From an uncultured Pelagibacteraceae bacterium (GTDB lineage: Bacteria; Pseudomonadota; Alphaproteobacteria; Pelagibacterales; Pelagibacteraceae), in assembly GCA_902633965.1 (NCBI GenBank), contig CACPID010000008.1, positions 1 through 36,669 on the forward strand: a stretch of DNA of 36,669 nt, given 5' to 3'. The position numbers and the translations under genes are program-made. The notes beneath the pieces are model-generated. The model saw only the letters and a program-made list of their open reading frames with translations, was not told where the DNA came from and did not search any database. Position 1 is the stretch's first letter; each line of letters begins with the position of its first letter. Shown in pieces: positions 15,239 to 23,373 of this stretch.

Positions 15239-17565
15239 TAAGATCTTACTTTGAGTTTCTTAGGATCATAAAATGGAAACGAAATTACTTTAGCTGGTAT
15301 TCTTTTTTGGTGACCATCAATTTTACCTATTTCAACTTCTGTGCCTTCCTCAGCATATTTTGCATCAATTCTGCACAAAGCTATATTTTTATTTAAAGTT
15401 TTTGATAACATTGCACTAGTAACCACACCAACTTGTCCTCTACCAATATGCACTGAGTTACCATTTGCTGCAGGTTCATGTCCAACTAACTCTAGTCCTA
15501 CTAATTTTTTTTGTGGATTATTTTTTCTTTTTATTAACTCTTCTTTTCCAATAAAATCATCTTCTTTCGTTTTTAAAGGAACTGTAAAACCTATCCCAGC
15601 CTCAAAAGGATCTGTCTTATCGTCAAATTCATAACCATAAAAAATTAGTCCAGCTTCAATTCTTACCATGTCCAAAGCTTCTAAACCTAATGGAGAAATA
15701 TTAAATTCTTTTCCAGCTTCCCAAACTTTATCCCATACAATAGAAGCATCTTTAGGATGACACCAGATTTCAAATCCTAATTCTCCTGTATATCCTGTTC
15801 GTGAGACAACTATTGGAGTTCCTGTCACACTATCTATTCTTGCGATAGTCAGTCTAAACCATTGCAGATCATCTATGGAAGGCTGAGTATCAGGAGTCCA
15901 AACAAATTTTTTTAAAATTTTTCTGCTATTAGGACCTTGAACAGCAATATTATGGATTTGATCGGTTGACGATTTAACCCATACCTTAAAATTTTTCTTT
16001 TTAGCTTGTTCTCTCAGCCATTGACCGCCGTATTCTTGACCACCAATCCATCTAAAGTTATCTTGACCAAATTTAAGCAGAGTTCCATCGTCAATCATAC
16101 AACCATTTTCATAGCACATAGCAGAATAAACAACTTGTCCTGCGGAAAGTTTTTTAACATTTCTTGTAAGTGTATATTGCATTAAATTTTCTGCATCTGG
16201 TCCAAGTATTTCAAATTTTCTTAAAGGTGAAAGATCTGTTACAATGGCACTTTCTCTACAAGATGTATATTCTTTTACTGCGCCGTAATTTGTGTAATTA
16301 TTTGCTAACCAATATCCGTTATAATTAATAAAATTTTTTGTTAGCTTTGAAGTCTTTTCGTGAAAGCCTGTTTCCTTTGTAATTTTTGGTTCTGAATCTG
16401 TGCTCACTCTAAAAGCTACCCCTTTCGAGATCTTTTTATCTTTTGCATATGTTCTAACAAATATATCAGTTGGATTCCATCCATTTGCTGCATCTACATC
16501 ACATGGACATGCAGAAGATGCACACGTAAGATCTTTCAATGCTCTAAAAAGCACATAATCACCAGGTCTTGACCAAGGTTCATCAAAAGTTGCAACGTTA
16601 TTAGCATCGATTGCAGTATTAAAAAATAAATTTATCGCTATCCAACCTTTTCTTGGTTTCACTTCATATTTTTTTAATGAATTATTAAAATTTGTTGAAC
16701 AATTAATGTGACCGAAATAGCCCATGTCCTCATAATATTTTGATGTACAAGCGTAATTGAAGGTGTCATGCCTCCCAACTGTATCTCTTACAACCTCAAT
16801 TACAGGTTCATGCTCAGCATCAAAAAACTTTGAAAATAAACCAGGCATGGGATATGCAGCACCCATAAAAGTCCTTGTTGCTGTGGGGTCTATTATGCTC
16901 TCGACTCCTTTATCTAGTTTCCTTTTATCGAATGCTAAAAAATCTGAACATTGTCTTCCGCCTGGATCAATTATTTGAATGTACTCTCCAGCTTTAACTT
17001 CATAAGTTTCAGACGACATTCGATTAACAAATATTTCTGATATTGGATCATAAAGAGGTTCTGGCAGAACATATTGTTCATCCTTTATATCAAATTTTGC
17101 CCTATGTATAAAAATTGTAAGACTTGTTGGCGGATTTTGATTATGAACACTCATTAATTCGCCAGGAGAGCCGATCATTACAATACATTTATCTTTTGAT
17201 TGAAGAGTAACTATCTCTCCCATTGGACAATCTTTATTAAAAAGTCTTGAAGCTTTTGATCTTTCTAAATCTAAATTTTTTTTTTTAAAAATATTTGAAA
17301 TTTTTTGATCCTGACTTATTGATTTTTTTAAAAAATCTCCATCAGAATTTGCTTTAAGATTTAAGATTGTTAAATCGTGTTTCCCTTTAGAGTTAAAAGC
17401 GATAACTTCGCAAAATTGTTTTCCTTCATCGTTTACTATTTCAATTTTATCATCTGAATTAATTTCAAAAACATGGATGCCACCACCTTGAATAACATAT
17501 CTTTCAACTCCAGGTGGCAAAACCCTTAGACCAGGATTTTTTATAAGATTGCTTGAAAGCGACAT
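15238..17565 (-). CDS. tdm: Trimethylamine N-oxide demethylase (Tdm; DUF1989 + GcvT domains)
   Basis: A 775-aa two-domain protein. Residues about 1-400 form a DUF1989-type domain, with GRQCSDFLAFD and a set of cysteines (Cys273 in YACTSKYY; Cys348, Cys353 and Cys355 in TCASSACPC) that are good candidates for the zinc ligands. Residues about 410-775 are a GcvT/aminomethyltransferase fold (GTPIVVSRTGYTGELGFEIW, GLEALDMVRIEAGL). This fusion is the architecture of Tdm, which splits TMAO into dimethylamine and formaldehyde; the GcvT half can pass the C1 unit to tetrahydrofolate. It is divergent from tmoX across a 113-bp regulatory region and followed by the MarR-like gene. Simple 'glycine cleavage T protein' would be a misannotation. 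Confidence 0.88.
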   Translation of the reverse strand: MSLSSNLIKNPGLRVLPPGVERYVIQGGGIHVFEINSDDKIEIVNDEGKQFCEVIAFNSKGKHDLTILNLKANSDGDFLKKSISQDQKISNIFKKKNLDLERSKASRLFNKDCPMGEIVTLQSKDKCIVMIGSPGELMSVHNQNPPTSLTIFIHRAKFDIKDEQYVLPEPLYDPISEIFVNRMSSETYEVKAGEYIQIIDPGGRQCSDFLAFDKRKLDKGVESIIDPTATRTFMGAAYPMPGLFSKFFDAEHEPVIEVVRDTVGRHDTFNYACTSKYYEDMGYFGHINCSTNFNNSLKKYEVKPRKGWIAINLFFNTAIDANNVATFDEPWSRPGDYVLFRALKDLTCASSACPCDVDAANGWNPTDIFVRTYAKDKKISKGVAFRVSTDSEPKITKETGFHEKTSKLTKNFINYNGYWLANNYTNYGAVKEYTSCRESAIVTDLSPLRKFEILGPDAENLMQYTLTRNVKKLSAGQVVYSAMCYENGCMIDDGTLLKFGQDNFRWIGGQEYGGQWLREQAKKKNFKVWVKSSTDQIHNIAVQGPNSRKILKKFVWTPDTQPSIDDLQWFRLTIARIDSVTGTPIVVSRTGYTGELGFEIWCHPKDASIVWDKVWEAGKEFNISPLGLEALDMVRIEAGLIFYGYEFDDKTDPFEAGIGFTVPLKTKEDDFIGKEELIKRKNNPQKKLVGLELVGHEPAANGNSVHIGRGQVGVVTSAMLSKTLNKNIALCRIDAKYAEEGTEVEIGKIDGHQKRIPAKVISFPFYDPKKLKVRS

Positions 17566-17618
17566 AATATAAAGTGTTATCTCAGTTTTATTTGAAATAA
17601 TATATTAACCTAAACGAG

Positions 17619-17672
17619 TTGACTATACATTTAATTAGTCACATAATCAGAGTACTTAATATTAAGAAAGGG
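17619..17672 (+). promoter_or_regulatory. tmoX promoter, embedded inverted repeat and ribosome-binding site
   Basis: A near-consensus sigma-70 promoter: -35 TTGACT (17619-17624), 17-bp spacer, -10 CATAAT (17642-17647), then an AAGAAAGGGG Shine-Dalgarno region (about 17664-17673) ahead of the ATG at 17679. Between the boxes lies an inverted repeat GACTA-N10-TAGTC (17621-17640), overlapping the -35 and abutting the -10, where a bound repressor would block polymerase. The same 113-bp gap must also hold the divergent tdm promoter; a TATAGT on the minus strand inside the repeat is a weak candidate -10. Confidence 0.7.
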
Positions 17673-17678
17673 GTATAA

Positions 17679-18626
17679 ATGAGAAGAATAATATCATTAT
17701 TATCTGCAGTTATAATTTCAGTAGTAAGTTTTACTGGAATATCAAACGCAGCAGATAGCAAAAAGCCCATCGTAATCCCAACTCATAACTGGTCAAGCCA
17801 AATTGTAATGGCTTACGTTATTGGTGGAATTATGGAAAGTATGGGAAATAATGTTAAATATGTTAACGCTGACTCTCAAGCAGTTTACGAGTCAATTAGA
17901 ATTGGTGACGTAACTTTATCTCACGAAGTATGGGAATCTGCTTTTGGTAAATCATTCACAACTGCTTTGGACAAAGGCGGATTGCTTGACTGGGGTGACC
18001 ATGAAGCAAGAACACTTGAAGACATGGGATATCCAAACTGGGTTGCTGAAAAAGGATTATGCCCAGGTCTACCAGACTGGACTGCTTTAAAAAATCCTGA
18101 CTGTGCTAAAAACTTTACAACACCTGACTCTCCGGATGGAAAAGGAAGAATGTTGGAAGGTCCACAAACTTGGCATGGTGATTTAATTCCACAAAGGGTT
18201 GACGCTTTAGGTTTAGGAGATCTTTGGTGGGTTAAATTTGCTGGAAGTGCTGATGCACTTTGGGCAGAGTTAGCAGCAGCTGAAAAAGAAGGAAGAGGAA
18301 CAATCATCTTCAACTGGACACCTAACTTTACAGATGGTGCTGGTTTTACATTTATCGACTTTCCTCCATACACAGCAGGTTGCAGACCTGAAGATGGTGG
18401 AGATGGAAAATGTGGTTCGCCTGATGGTTATTTGAAAAAAGCAGTTAACGCTGATTTTCCAAAAACTCATCCAAAAGCAGCAGCAATGTTTAAAAAACTT
18501 TCTTTCACAACAAGTCAAATTGGTGCAATGGCAGCTTTAGTTGACGTTGACAAAATGACTCACGAAGATGCTGCAAAAGCATGGTTAAAAAAGAACGAGA
18601 AAGTTTGGAAAGCTTTTACTAAATAA
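17679..18626 (+). CDS. tmoX: TMAO/glycine-betaine-type ABC transporter substrate-binding protein
   Basis: A 315-aa periplasmic binding protein of the OpuAC/ProX family with a clear signal peptide (MRRIISLLSAVIIS..., likely cut after SNA near residue 24). Several tryptophans at positions where this family builds an aromatic cage for trimethylammonium ligands are visible: Trp38 (THNWSSQ), Trp85 (HEVWESAF), Trp165 (QTWHGDL) and Trp213 (FNWTPNF). It is divergent from tdm, with tmm downstream, matching the tmoXVW-tdm-tmm linkage known in marine roseobacters and SAR11; this favours TMAO, though betaine or choline-like ligands may also bind. It has its own strong promoter and is followed by a strong terminator. 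Confidence 0.88.
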   Translation: MRRIISLLSAVIISVVSFTGISNAADSKKPIVIPTHNWSSQIVMAYVIGGIMESMGNNVKYVNADSQAVYESIRIGDVTLSHEVWESAFGKSFTTALDKGGLLDWGDHEARTLEDMGYPNWVAEKGLCPGLPDWTALKNPDCAKNFTTPDSPDGKGRMLEGPQTWHGDLIPQRVDALGLGDLWWVKFAGSADALWAELAAAEKEGRGTIIFNWTPNFTDGAGFTFIDFPPYTAGCRPEDGGDGKCGSPDGYLKKAVNADFPKTHPKAAAMFKKLSFTTSQIGAMAALVDVDKMTHEDAAKAWLKKNEKVWKAFTK

Positions 18627-18648
18627 GGTTAAGAGCTATTAAATCTTT

Positions 18649-18685
18649 AAATCTCTCCCAACAATGTTGGGGGAGATTTTTTTTT
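18649..18685 (+). terminator. Rho-independent terminator after tmoX
   Basis: A 14-bp stem (AAATCTCTCCCAAC at 18649-18662 with GTTGGGGGAGATTT at 18666-18679, one T·G wobble) with a 3-nt loop is followed by a run of nine T residues. It separates the binding-protein gene from the rest of the transporter operon. It would keep tmoX expression far above the ATPase and permease genes if read-through is partial. Confidence 0.9.
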
Positions 18686-18694
18686 AAAAAAAAC

Positions 18695-19156
18695 ATGAAC
18701 AAATACTTTTTAAGCACATTAATTAGTTTATTATTTTTTAGTCAAACTTTAGCAAAAGATGTGAGTATAAATGAAAATATTGATCTTAAGTATATTTGTG
18801 ATTTAGAAAAAAAAATAATTAAAAATTCAGAATATAATTATCAAACTTTTTTAGCAAAAGATTTGAATGAAAAAGGATTGGATAAATTTGAAATTCAATC
18901 GAAACAACCAAATACACTTTTAATTAGTGGGTTATCGCTATTTCTCTCAGATACGGAAAAATTAAATGTAAAGGTTGTTAATAAAGACGTTGTTTTATTT
19001 AAATCAATTGATCAAGAAAAAAATTATTCAGAGTCAGGTATTATTACTAGAAAAACAGGAGAATTAATTCATGAAATTACAAGAAATATAAAAAGTGAAA
19101 ATGCAGAAAAATATATTTCAATATATTCATGCAATAAACTTGACCAAAAAGTCTGA
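18695..19156 (+). CDS. Secreted 153-aa protein, unknown
   Basis: Starts ten bases after the T-tract of the tmoX terminator. The N-terminus is a classical signal peptide (MNKYFLSTLISLLFF, cut probably after TLA near residue 20). The mature part is polar, with two cysteines (in YICDLEKK and IYSCNKL) that could form a disulfide, and a beta-rich pattern reminiscent of small periplasmic proteins. No membrane helix follows. I do not recognise a family and found no ligand motif. No ribosome-binding site is clear, and no separate promoter is obvious between the terminator and the ATG, so it may depend on read-through from tmoX. Confidence 0.65.
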   Translation: MNKYFLSTLISLLFFSQTLAKDVSINENIDLKYICDLEKKIIKNSEYNYQTFLAKDLNEKGLDKFEIQSKQPNTLLISGLSLFLSDTEKLNVKVVNKDVVLFKSIDQEKNYSESGIITRKTGELIHEITRNIKSENAEKYISIYSCNKLDQKV

Positions 19157-19190
19157 TTTTTTTTTAGTAAATTTTGTGTAAAATATTGTT

Positions 19191-19568
19191 ATGAAAAAAT
19201 ATCTCCTAAGCATAATCTTAAGTTTACTTATTTCATCAGTTGCATTAGCACGAAGCACTGGTTGCAAAGAAGGAAATTGTGAAAATGGCTTTGGCAAATG
19301 GGTTTATACAGATAAAACTACTTACGAGGGAGAATGGGTAGGGACCAAAAAAAATGGTCAAGGAGTTGAAACTTGGCCTAACGGATACATCTATAAAGGC
19401 GAGTTTAAAAATAGTGAATGGAGCGGAGTAGGTACTCTAACTTTTCCTGATGGCTCGACTTATGAAGGTGAATGGGCAAAAGGATTTATGAACGGAATAG
19501 GAACTTTTACCTCATCAGATGGAACACAGAAATCAGGCACGTGGAAAAATGGAAAGCTACTAGATTAA
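19191..19568 (+). CDS. Secreted MORN-repeat protein
   Basis: A 125-aa protein with a signal peptide (MKKYLLSIILSLLISSVALA) followed by three to four MORN repeats: TTYEGEWVGTKKNGQG, YIYKGEFKNSEWSGVG, STYEGEWAKGFMNGIG and a final QKSGTWKNGKLL. MORN repeats form elongated beta hairpin ladders, often at membranes; bacterial examples mostly lack known functions. CKEGNCENGFG before the repeats holds two cysteines. The stop overlaps the next gene's ATG by one base (TAATG), so these two are coupled. Its position between tmoX and the ATPase gene has no evident logic in transport. Confidence 0.8.
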   Translation: MKKYLLSIILSLLISSVALARSTGCKEGNCENGFGKWVYTDKTTYEGEWVGTKKNGQGVETWPNGYIYKGEFKNSEWSGVGTLTFPDGSTYEGEWAKGFMNGIGTFTSSDGTQKSGTWKNGKLLD

Positions 19569-20119
19569 TGTCAAAAGAAAATTATTTAAATAGAATTAAG
19601 AATTTACCAGAAACTGTAAAACAATTTGGAGGTTTAGTAATAATAGTCCTTGTTATATTTTTCTCTTTTTCAATTTTAAATATTATGTTTGGTGGTGGTG
19701 ATGAACTGGTGAGAAAAATGAAATTGGAGGAAGAAAGAATTGCTGAAGAAAAAAAATTAAGTCAATTAATATCTAAATTACCTTCTGGAATATTAGTAAC
19801 TTTTGACGGCACTGATCATTATAAATTAACAGATGAAGTATATGAACAGGTTTGTAAAGCAACGAAACTCATTCCTCAAAGAGCAATTATGGGTGCAAAT
19901 TTTTTAAATTTTAGAGCGCATGAAATTTACACAATTAATGGTAATAAAATTGATGAAACTTTTGTTAAATGGGATGAAGAAAAAAATAAATGTTATGCGG
20001 GTTTCACAGTAAGTGGAGACAATGTTGGAGTTAATGAGTCTGTAAGCGTGAGCGGTGAGGCATTAAGTTTTTTAAGCACAGGAATTGATACCAGGGTTTA
20101 TTATATTAAAAATTTTTAA
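19568..20119 (+). CDS. Membrane-anchored 183-aa protein, unknown
   Basis: I start at ATG 19568-19570, which overlaps the MORN gene stop; a longer in-frame ORF from 19472 would run through the MORN coding region. The protein has a cytoplasmic N-terminus (MSKENYLNRIKN), one membrane helix (about residues 23-41, LVIIVLVIFFSFSILNIMF), a charged coiled stretch (KMKLEEERIAEEKK) and a C-terminal globular domain of about 120 residues with two cysteines (EQVCKAT, KNKCYAGF). The domain probably lies in the periplasm. I recognise no family. It is the last gene of the cassette inserted in the tmo operon. Confidence 0.7.
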   Translation: MSKENYLNRIKNLPETVKQFGGLVIIVLVIFFSFSILNIMFGGGDELVRKMKLEEERIAEEKKLSQLISKLPSGILVTFDGTDHYKLTDEVYEQVCKATKLIPQRAIMGANFLNFRAHEIYTINGNKIDETFVKWDEEKNKCYAGFTVSGDNVGVNESVSVSGEALSFLSTGIDTRVYYIKNF

Positions 20120-20160
20120 GGAGGAAAAATACTAATATTATGGATTTAATTTTATCTTAA
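20118..20160 (+). promoter_or_regulatory. Orphan strong Shine-Dalgarno and six-codon ORF before the ATPase gene
   Basis: AAGGAGG (20118-20124) begins within the stop codon of the 183-aa gene. The only nearby ATG (20140) opens a six-codon reading frame (MDLILS, stop 20158-20160) 15 bases downstream, while the ATPase start at 20185 has only a weak AAAG. The site may be a leader-peptide type control element or a relic of an earlier gene junction. Confidence 0.3.
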
Positions 20161-20184
20161 TTTCATATAACTTAATAAAGATTT

Positions 20185-21213
20185 ATGTCTGGACCAGTAA
20201 TCAAATGCGAAAATGTTTATAAAATTTTTGGAGCTAATGCTGAAAAAATGCTCAAAGATTCAAATGGCAATGTTGATGCAAAAACCTTTCAAGAAAACGG
20301 ATGTATTGTAGGAGTTAATAATGCTTCATTTGAAGTTGCAAAAGGAGAGATGTTGGTTGTGATGGGTTTGTCTGGCTCGGGAAAATCAACTTTATTACGA
20401 TGTATTTCTCGATTAACTGATGCAACAGGTGGAAAAATTTTTATAGAAGGCCAAGATTTATTACAACTAAATAACAAAGACCTCATTGATCTTAGAAGAA
20501 ATAAAATGGGAATGGTTTTTCAAAGTTTTGCTTTGCTTCCACACAAAACCGTAGTTGAAAATATAGCTTTTCCACTTCAAATTAAAGGTGTCAAAACTGA
20601 GGATAGTATAGGTAAAGCAATGGACATGGTTAAGTTAGTTGGCCTCGATGGAAGAGAAAATTATTTTCCAAGAGAGCTATCGGGAGGACAACAACAAAGA
20701 GTAGGAATAGCGAGATCATTAGCAGTTGAACCAGATATATGGTTTTTAGATGAGCCTTTTTCTGCTTTAGATCCATTAATTAGAAAAGAAATGCAAGATG
20801 AGTTTTTAAGACTTCAGGAAAAATTACAAAAAACAATTATGTTTATCACTCATGATTTTGATGAGGCTTTAAAACTTGCTGATCGTATTGCAATTATGAA
20901 GGATGGTATAATTGAACAGCTCGACACACCTGCCAATATTGTTTTAAATCCAGCTACTGAATATGTAAGGAAGTTTACTGAGGAAGTACCTAGAGAGAAA
21001 GTTTTATTAATTGAAGATATAATGGATAAAACTAAAGATAATCTTGGTGATTTAAAAGTTTCAAAAGATGAAATTATAGAGAATGTAGCTGAAAAAATTC
21101 TTACTCAAGAAAAATCAGTAGCTGTGATAGATAATGATAACAACATTATTGGTTCTATAAACCCAGCTAAAATAATCAACACAGTTTTTGGAGGGAGAAA
21201 AAATAATATTTAA
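20185..21213 (+). CDS. tmoV: TMAO/betaine-type ABC transporter ATP-binding protein
   Basis: A 342-aa ABC ATPase with Walker A GLSGSGKST (61-69), Q-loop VFQSF (about 111-115), signature LSGGQQQ (165-171), Walker B IWFLDE (185-190) and H-loop His223 (THD). The N-terminal extension before the Walker motif and the C-terminal region (about 265-340, VLLIEDIMDK ... SVAVIDNDNNIIGSI), which looks like a CBS-type segment, are typical of ProV/OpuAA ATPases for quaternary amines. It would energise the permease encoded three bases downstream. The symbol follows the proVWX order; in other annotations V and W may be used the other way round. Confidence 0.88.
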   Translation: MSGPVIKCENVYKIFGANAEKMLKDSNGNVDAKTFQENGCIVGVNNASFEVAKGEMLVVMGLSGSGKSTLLRCISRLTDATGGKIFIEGQDLLQLNNKDLIDLRRNKMGMVFQSFALLPHKTVVENIAFPLQIKGVKTEDSIGKAMDMVKLVGLDGRENYFPRELSGGQQQRVGIARSLAVEPDIWFLDEPFSALDPLIRKEMQDEFLRLQEKLQKTIMFITHDFDEALKLADRIAIMKDGIIEQLDTPANIVLNPATEYVRKFTEEVPREKVLLIEDIMDKTKDNLGDLKVSKDEIIENVAEKILTQEKSVAVIDNDNNIIGSINPAKIINTVFGGRKNNI

Positions 21214-21215
21214 TT

Positions 21216-23369
21216 ATGGAATTTTTTAAGAAATATCCAAAAACATTTCAATGGTTATTTTTATTAGTTGTATTTTTTTCATTATGTTTTGCAATTGAAG
21301 TTCCCGAAACATATAAATTTATTCGAGGTCAAGCAGAATTTGTAAAAGATCCTAATCAGAGTAGCTATGTATTTTTAGGAAAAGAAGTAAGATACTATGC
21401 TTTTGATGTTTTTTGGAGATTACCGCCATTGCTTGGATGGTTGCCTATTTGGATAAATGACTCATTATTTTTCTTAATGAATGAGTGGATGCCAATTGAA
21501 GTTTGGAATGAAGATACTCAAGAATATAAAAGTCGTCCTCTGGTCTTACAGATAAGTAGAAATATAACTGCGTTTATGACTTTTCTAATACAGTTAATAA
21601 GAGAGGTCTTATTAGGAGGTCTTGAAACTATAGTAGCTTTTACTAGTTGGGATTGGATAGATAAGAATCCTTGGGCTGAACTACCTGGGTTGCCATGGAC
21701 AATTGTTGCAGCTGGTGCGGCACTACTTTCTTATAAACTTAGCGGTAAAGGATTAGCTTTGTTTGCAGGTTTAACAATGGTTTACATTTCTATATTTGGT
21801 CAATGGAAACCGTCTATGCAAACTCTTTCATTCATACTAGTTGCAGCTCCATTATCATTTATTTTTGGTTTGGGTTTAGGAATAGCAGCATTTAAAAGTA
21901 AACGTGTTGAAAAAGCTTTATATCCAATATTATTAGTAATGCAGACAATGCCACAATACGCAGTATTGGTTCCAGCGCTAGTTCTTTTTGGAGTTGGTGA
22001 TCATGCTGCAGTAATTATAACTATGGTTGTTGCTGTACCACCAATGATATTATTAACTATATTAGGCTTACGAGCTGTTCCACCAGAAGTTATTGAAGCA
22101 GGCAGAATGAGTGGATGTAACAATTTTCAACTTATGTTTAAAGTATTAATTCCAACTGCTAGAAGAGACATCTTAATTGGAGTTAACCAAGTTATAATGG
22201 TTTGTTTTTCAATGGCAGTTATTTCAGCTTTTATTGGTGCTAAAGGTTTAGGATTTAATTTATTATTAGCATTAAATCAGTTGAACATTGGATTAGCACT
22301 TGAAGCAGGCTTGTGCATTAGTCTGATTGCAATATTATTAGACAAGATGTCTTTAGCTTGGGCAAATAAGCAAGAGGATTATTTTGGTAACCTAACATTT
22401 TTTGAAAGAAATAAAAATTTACTATTTTTTGCAGCTACAGTAGTGATTGGATTAATACTAGCTTACATTGGAACCTTTTTATTTAAAGACACATTCAATT
22501 ACTTATTTGAAATTCCACACAATAAAGGAATATCAACTGCCGATTTTTGGAATAAAGGTGTTGATTGGATTTTTGAAACTTTCTTTGTGTATATTAAAGC
22601 ATTTAATACTTGGTTAATTAAAGAAGTGCTTCAACCAATGAGAGCGTTGTATTTAAGGATGCCTGCAATTGCTACAATTGTTTTGGTTGTTGGAGCAGGG
22701 TATTTAATTGGTGGAATTCGTTCTGCTTTAGTTGTTTGTGGATTAACATTATTTATTGCGCTTAGCCCTTGGTGGGACAGAGCTTTGGTAACTACATATA
22801 TGGCAACTTTTGGAGTGATAGTATCTTGCACAATAGGATTTACAGTTGGAACTTTATGTTTTCAAAACAAACATTCAGCTAATTTTATGCTAGGTGTTTG
22901 CGATATATTTCAAACATTTCCCTCTTTTGTGTATTTAATTCCTGTAATGATGTTGTTTGGTATAACTGACACGTCAGTATTAATTGCAGTTATAGTTTAT
23001 GCAACGATACCAGCAACAAGATACACTATTGAAGGACTTAGAAGTGTTCCAGCAGGTTTACATGATGCTGCAACTATGTCAGGCGTGAATAAATTTCAAA
23101 GACTAACAAAAATAGAATTTCCTTTAGCATTTCCCCATATGATGCTTGGAATAAACCAAACAATAGTATTTGCATTATTTATGGTTATTATTGGAGCATT
23201 CATTGGTACAGAGGATCTAGGTCAATATATTCTAAAAGCATTATCAGATAAAAAGGGTGCAGGCATTGGATTAACACTTGGTATATGTGTAGCTTTTATT
23301 GCTTTGATATTTGATAACTTAATCAGAGCTTATGTTCAAAAAAGAAAAAAACACTTAGGAATAGATTAA
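21216..23369 (+). CDS. tmoW: TMAO/betaine-type ABC transporter permease, duplicated fusion
   Basis: A 717-aa inner-membrane protein containing two complete BPD_transp_1 permease modules in tandem. Each has its own cytoplasmic EAA-type loop: LRAVPPEVIEAGRMSG near residues 285-302 and LRSVPAGLHDAATMSG near 606-623. ProW-type permeases usually hold one module and act as homodimers; here one chain carries both halves. The N-terminal 100 residues form an extra membrane-linked segment. ATG follows the ATPase stop by two bases, with GGAGGGAG about 17 bases upstream. It ends four bases from the convergent tmm stop, with no terminator visible between the two. Confidence 0.88.
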   Translation: MEFFKKYPKTFQWLFLLVVFFSLCFAIEVPETYKFIRGQAEFVKDPNQSSYVFLGKEVRYYAFDVFWRLPPLLGWLPIWINDSLFFLMNEWMPIEVWNEDTQEYKSRPLVLQISRNITAFMTFLIQLIREVLLGGLETIVAFTSWDWIDKNPWAELPGLPWTIVAAGAALLSYKLSGKGLALFAGLTMVYISIFGQWKPSMQTLSFILVAAPLSFIFGLGLGIAAFKSKRVEKALYPILLVMQTMPQYAVLVPALVLFGVGDHAAVIITMVVAVPPMILLTILGLRAVPPEVIEAGRMSGCNNFQLMFKVLIPTARRDILIGVNQVIMVCFSMAVISAFIGAKGLGFNLLLALNQLNIGLALEAGLCISLIAILLDKMSLAWANKQEDYFGNLTFFERNKNLLFFAATVVIGLILAYIGTFLFKDTFNYLFEIPHNKGISTADFWNKGVDWIFETFFVYIKAFNTWLIKEVLQPMRALYLRMPAIATIVLVVGAGYLIGGIRSALVVCGLTLFIALSPWWDRALVTTYMATFGVIVSCTIGFTVGTLCFQNKHSANFMLGVCDIFQTFPSFVYLIPVMMLFGITDTSVLIAVIVYATIPATRYTIEGLRSVPAGLHDAATMSGVNKFQRLTKIEFPLAFPHMMLGINQTIVFALFMVIIGAFIGTEDLGQYILKALSDKKGAGIGLTLGICVAFIALIFDNLIRAYVQKRKKHLGID

Positions 23370-23373
23370 TATT

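Noticed and set aside
15238..17565. Annotation as glycine cleavage T protein
   Set aside because: Only the C-terminal half is GcvT-like; the N-terminal DUF1989 half with candidate zinc cysteines and the tmo/tmm context indicate TMAO demethylase.
17921..18518. Minus-strand ORFs inside tmoX
   Set aside because: They are antisense shadows of a strongly supported gene and have no start context or domain.
19472..19567. Longer start of the 183-aa membrane protein
   Set aside because: The extra 32 residues are an out-of-frame reading of MORN repeats; the TAATG junction at 19566-19570 is the natural start.
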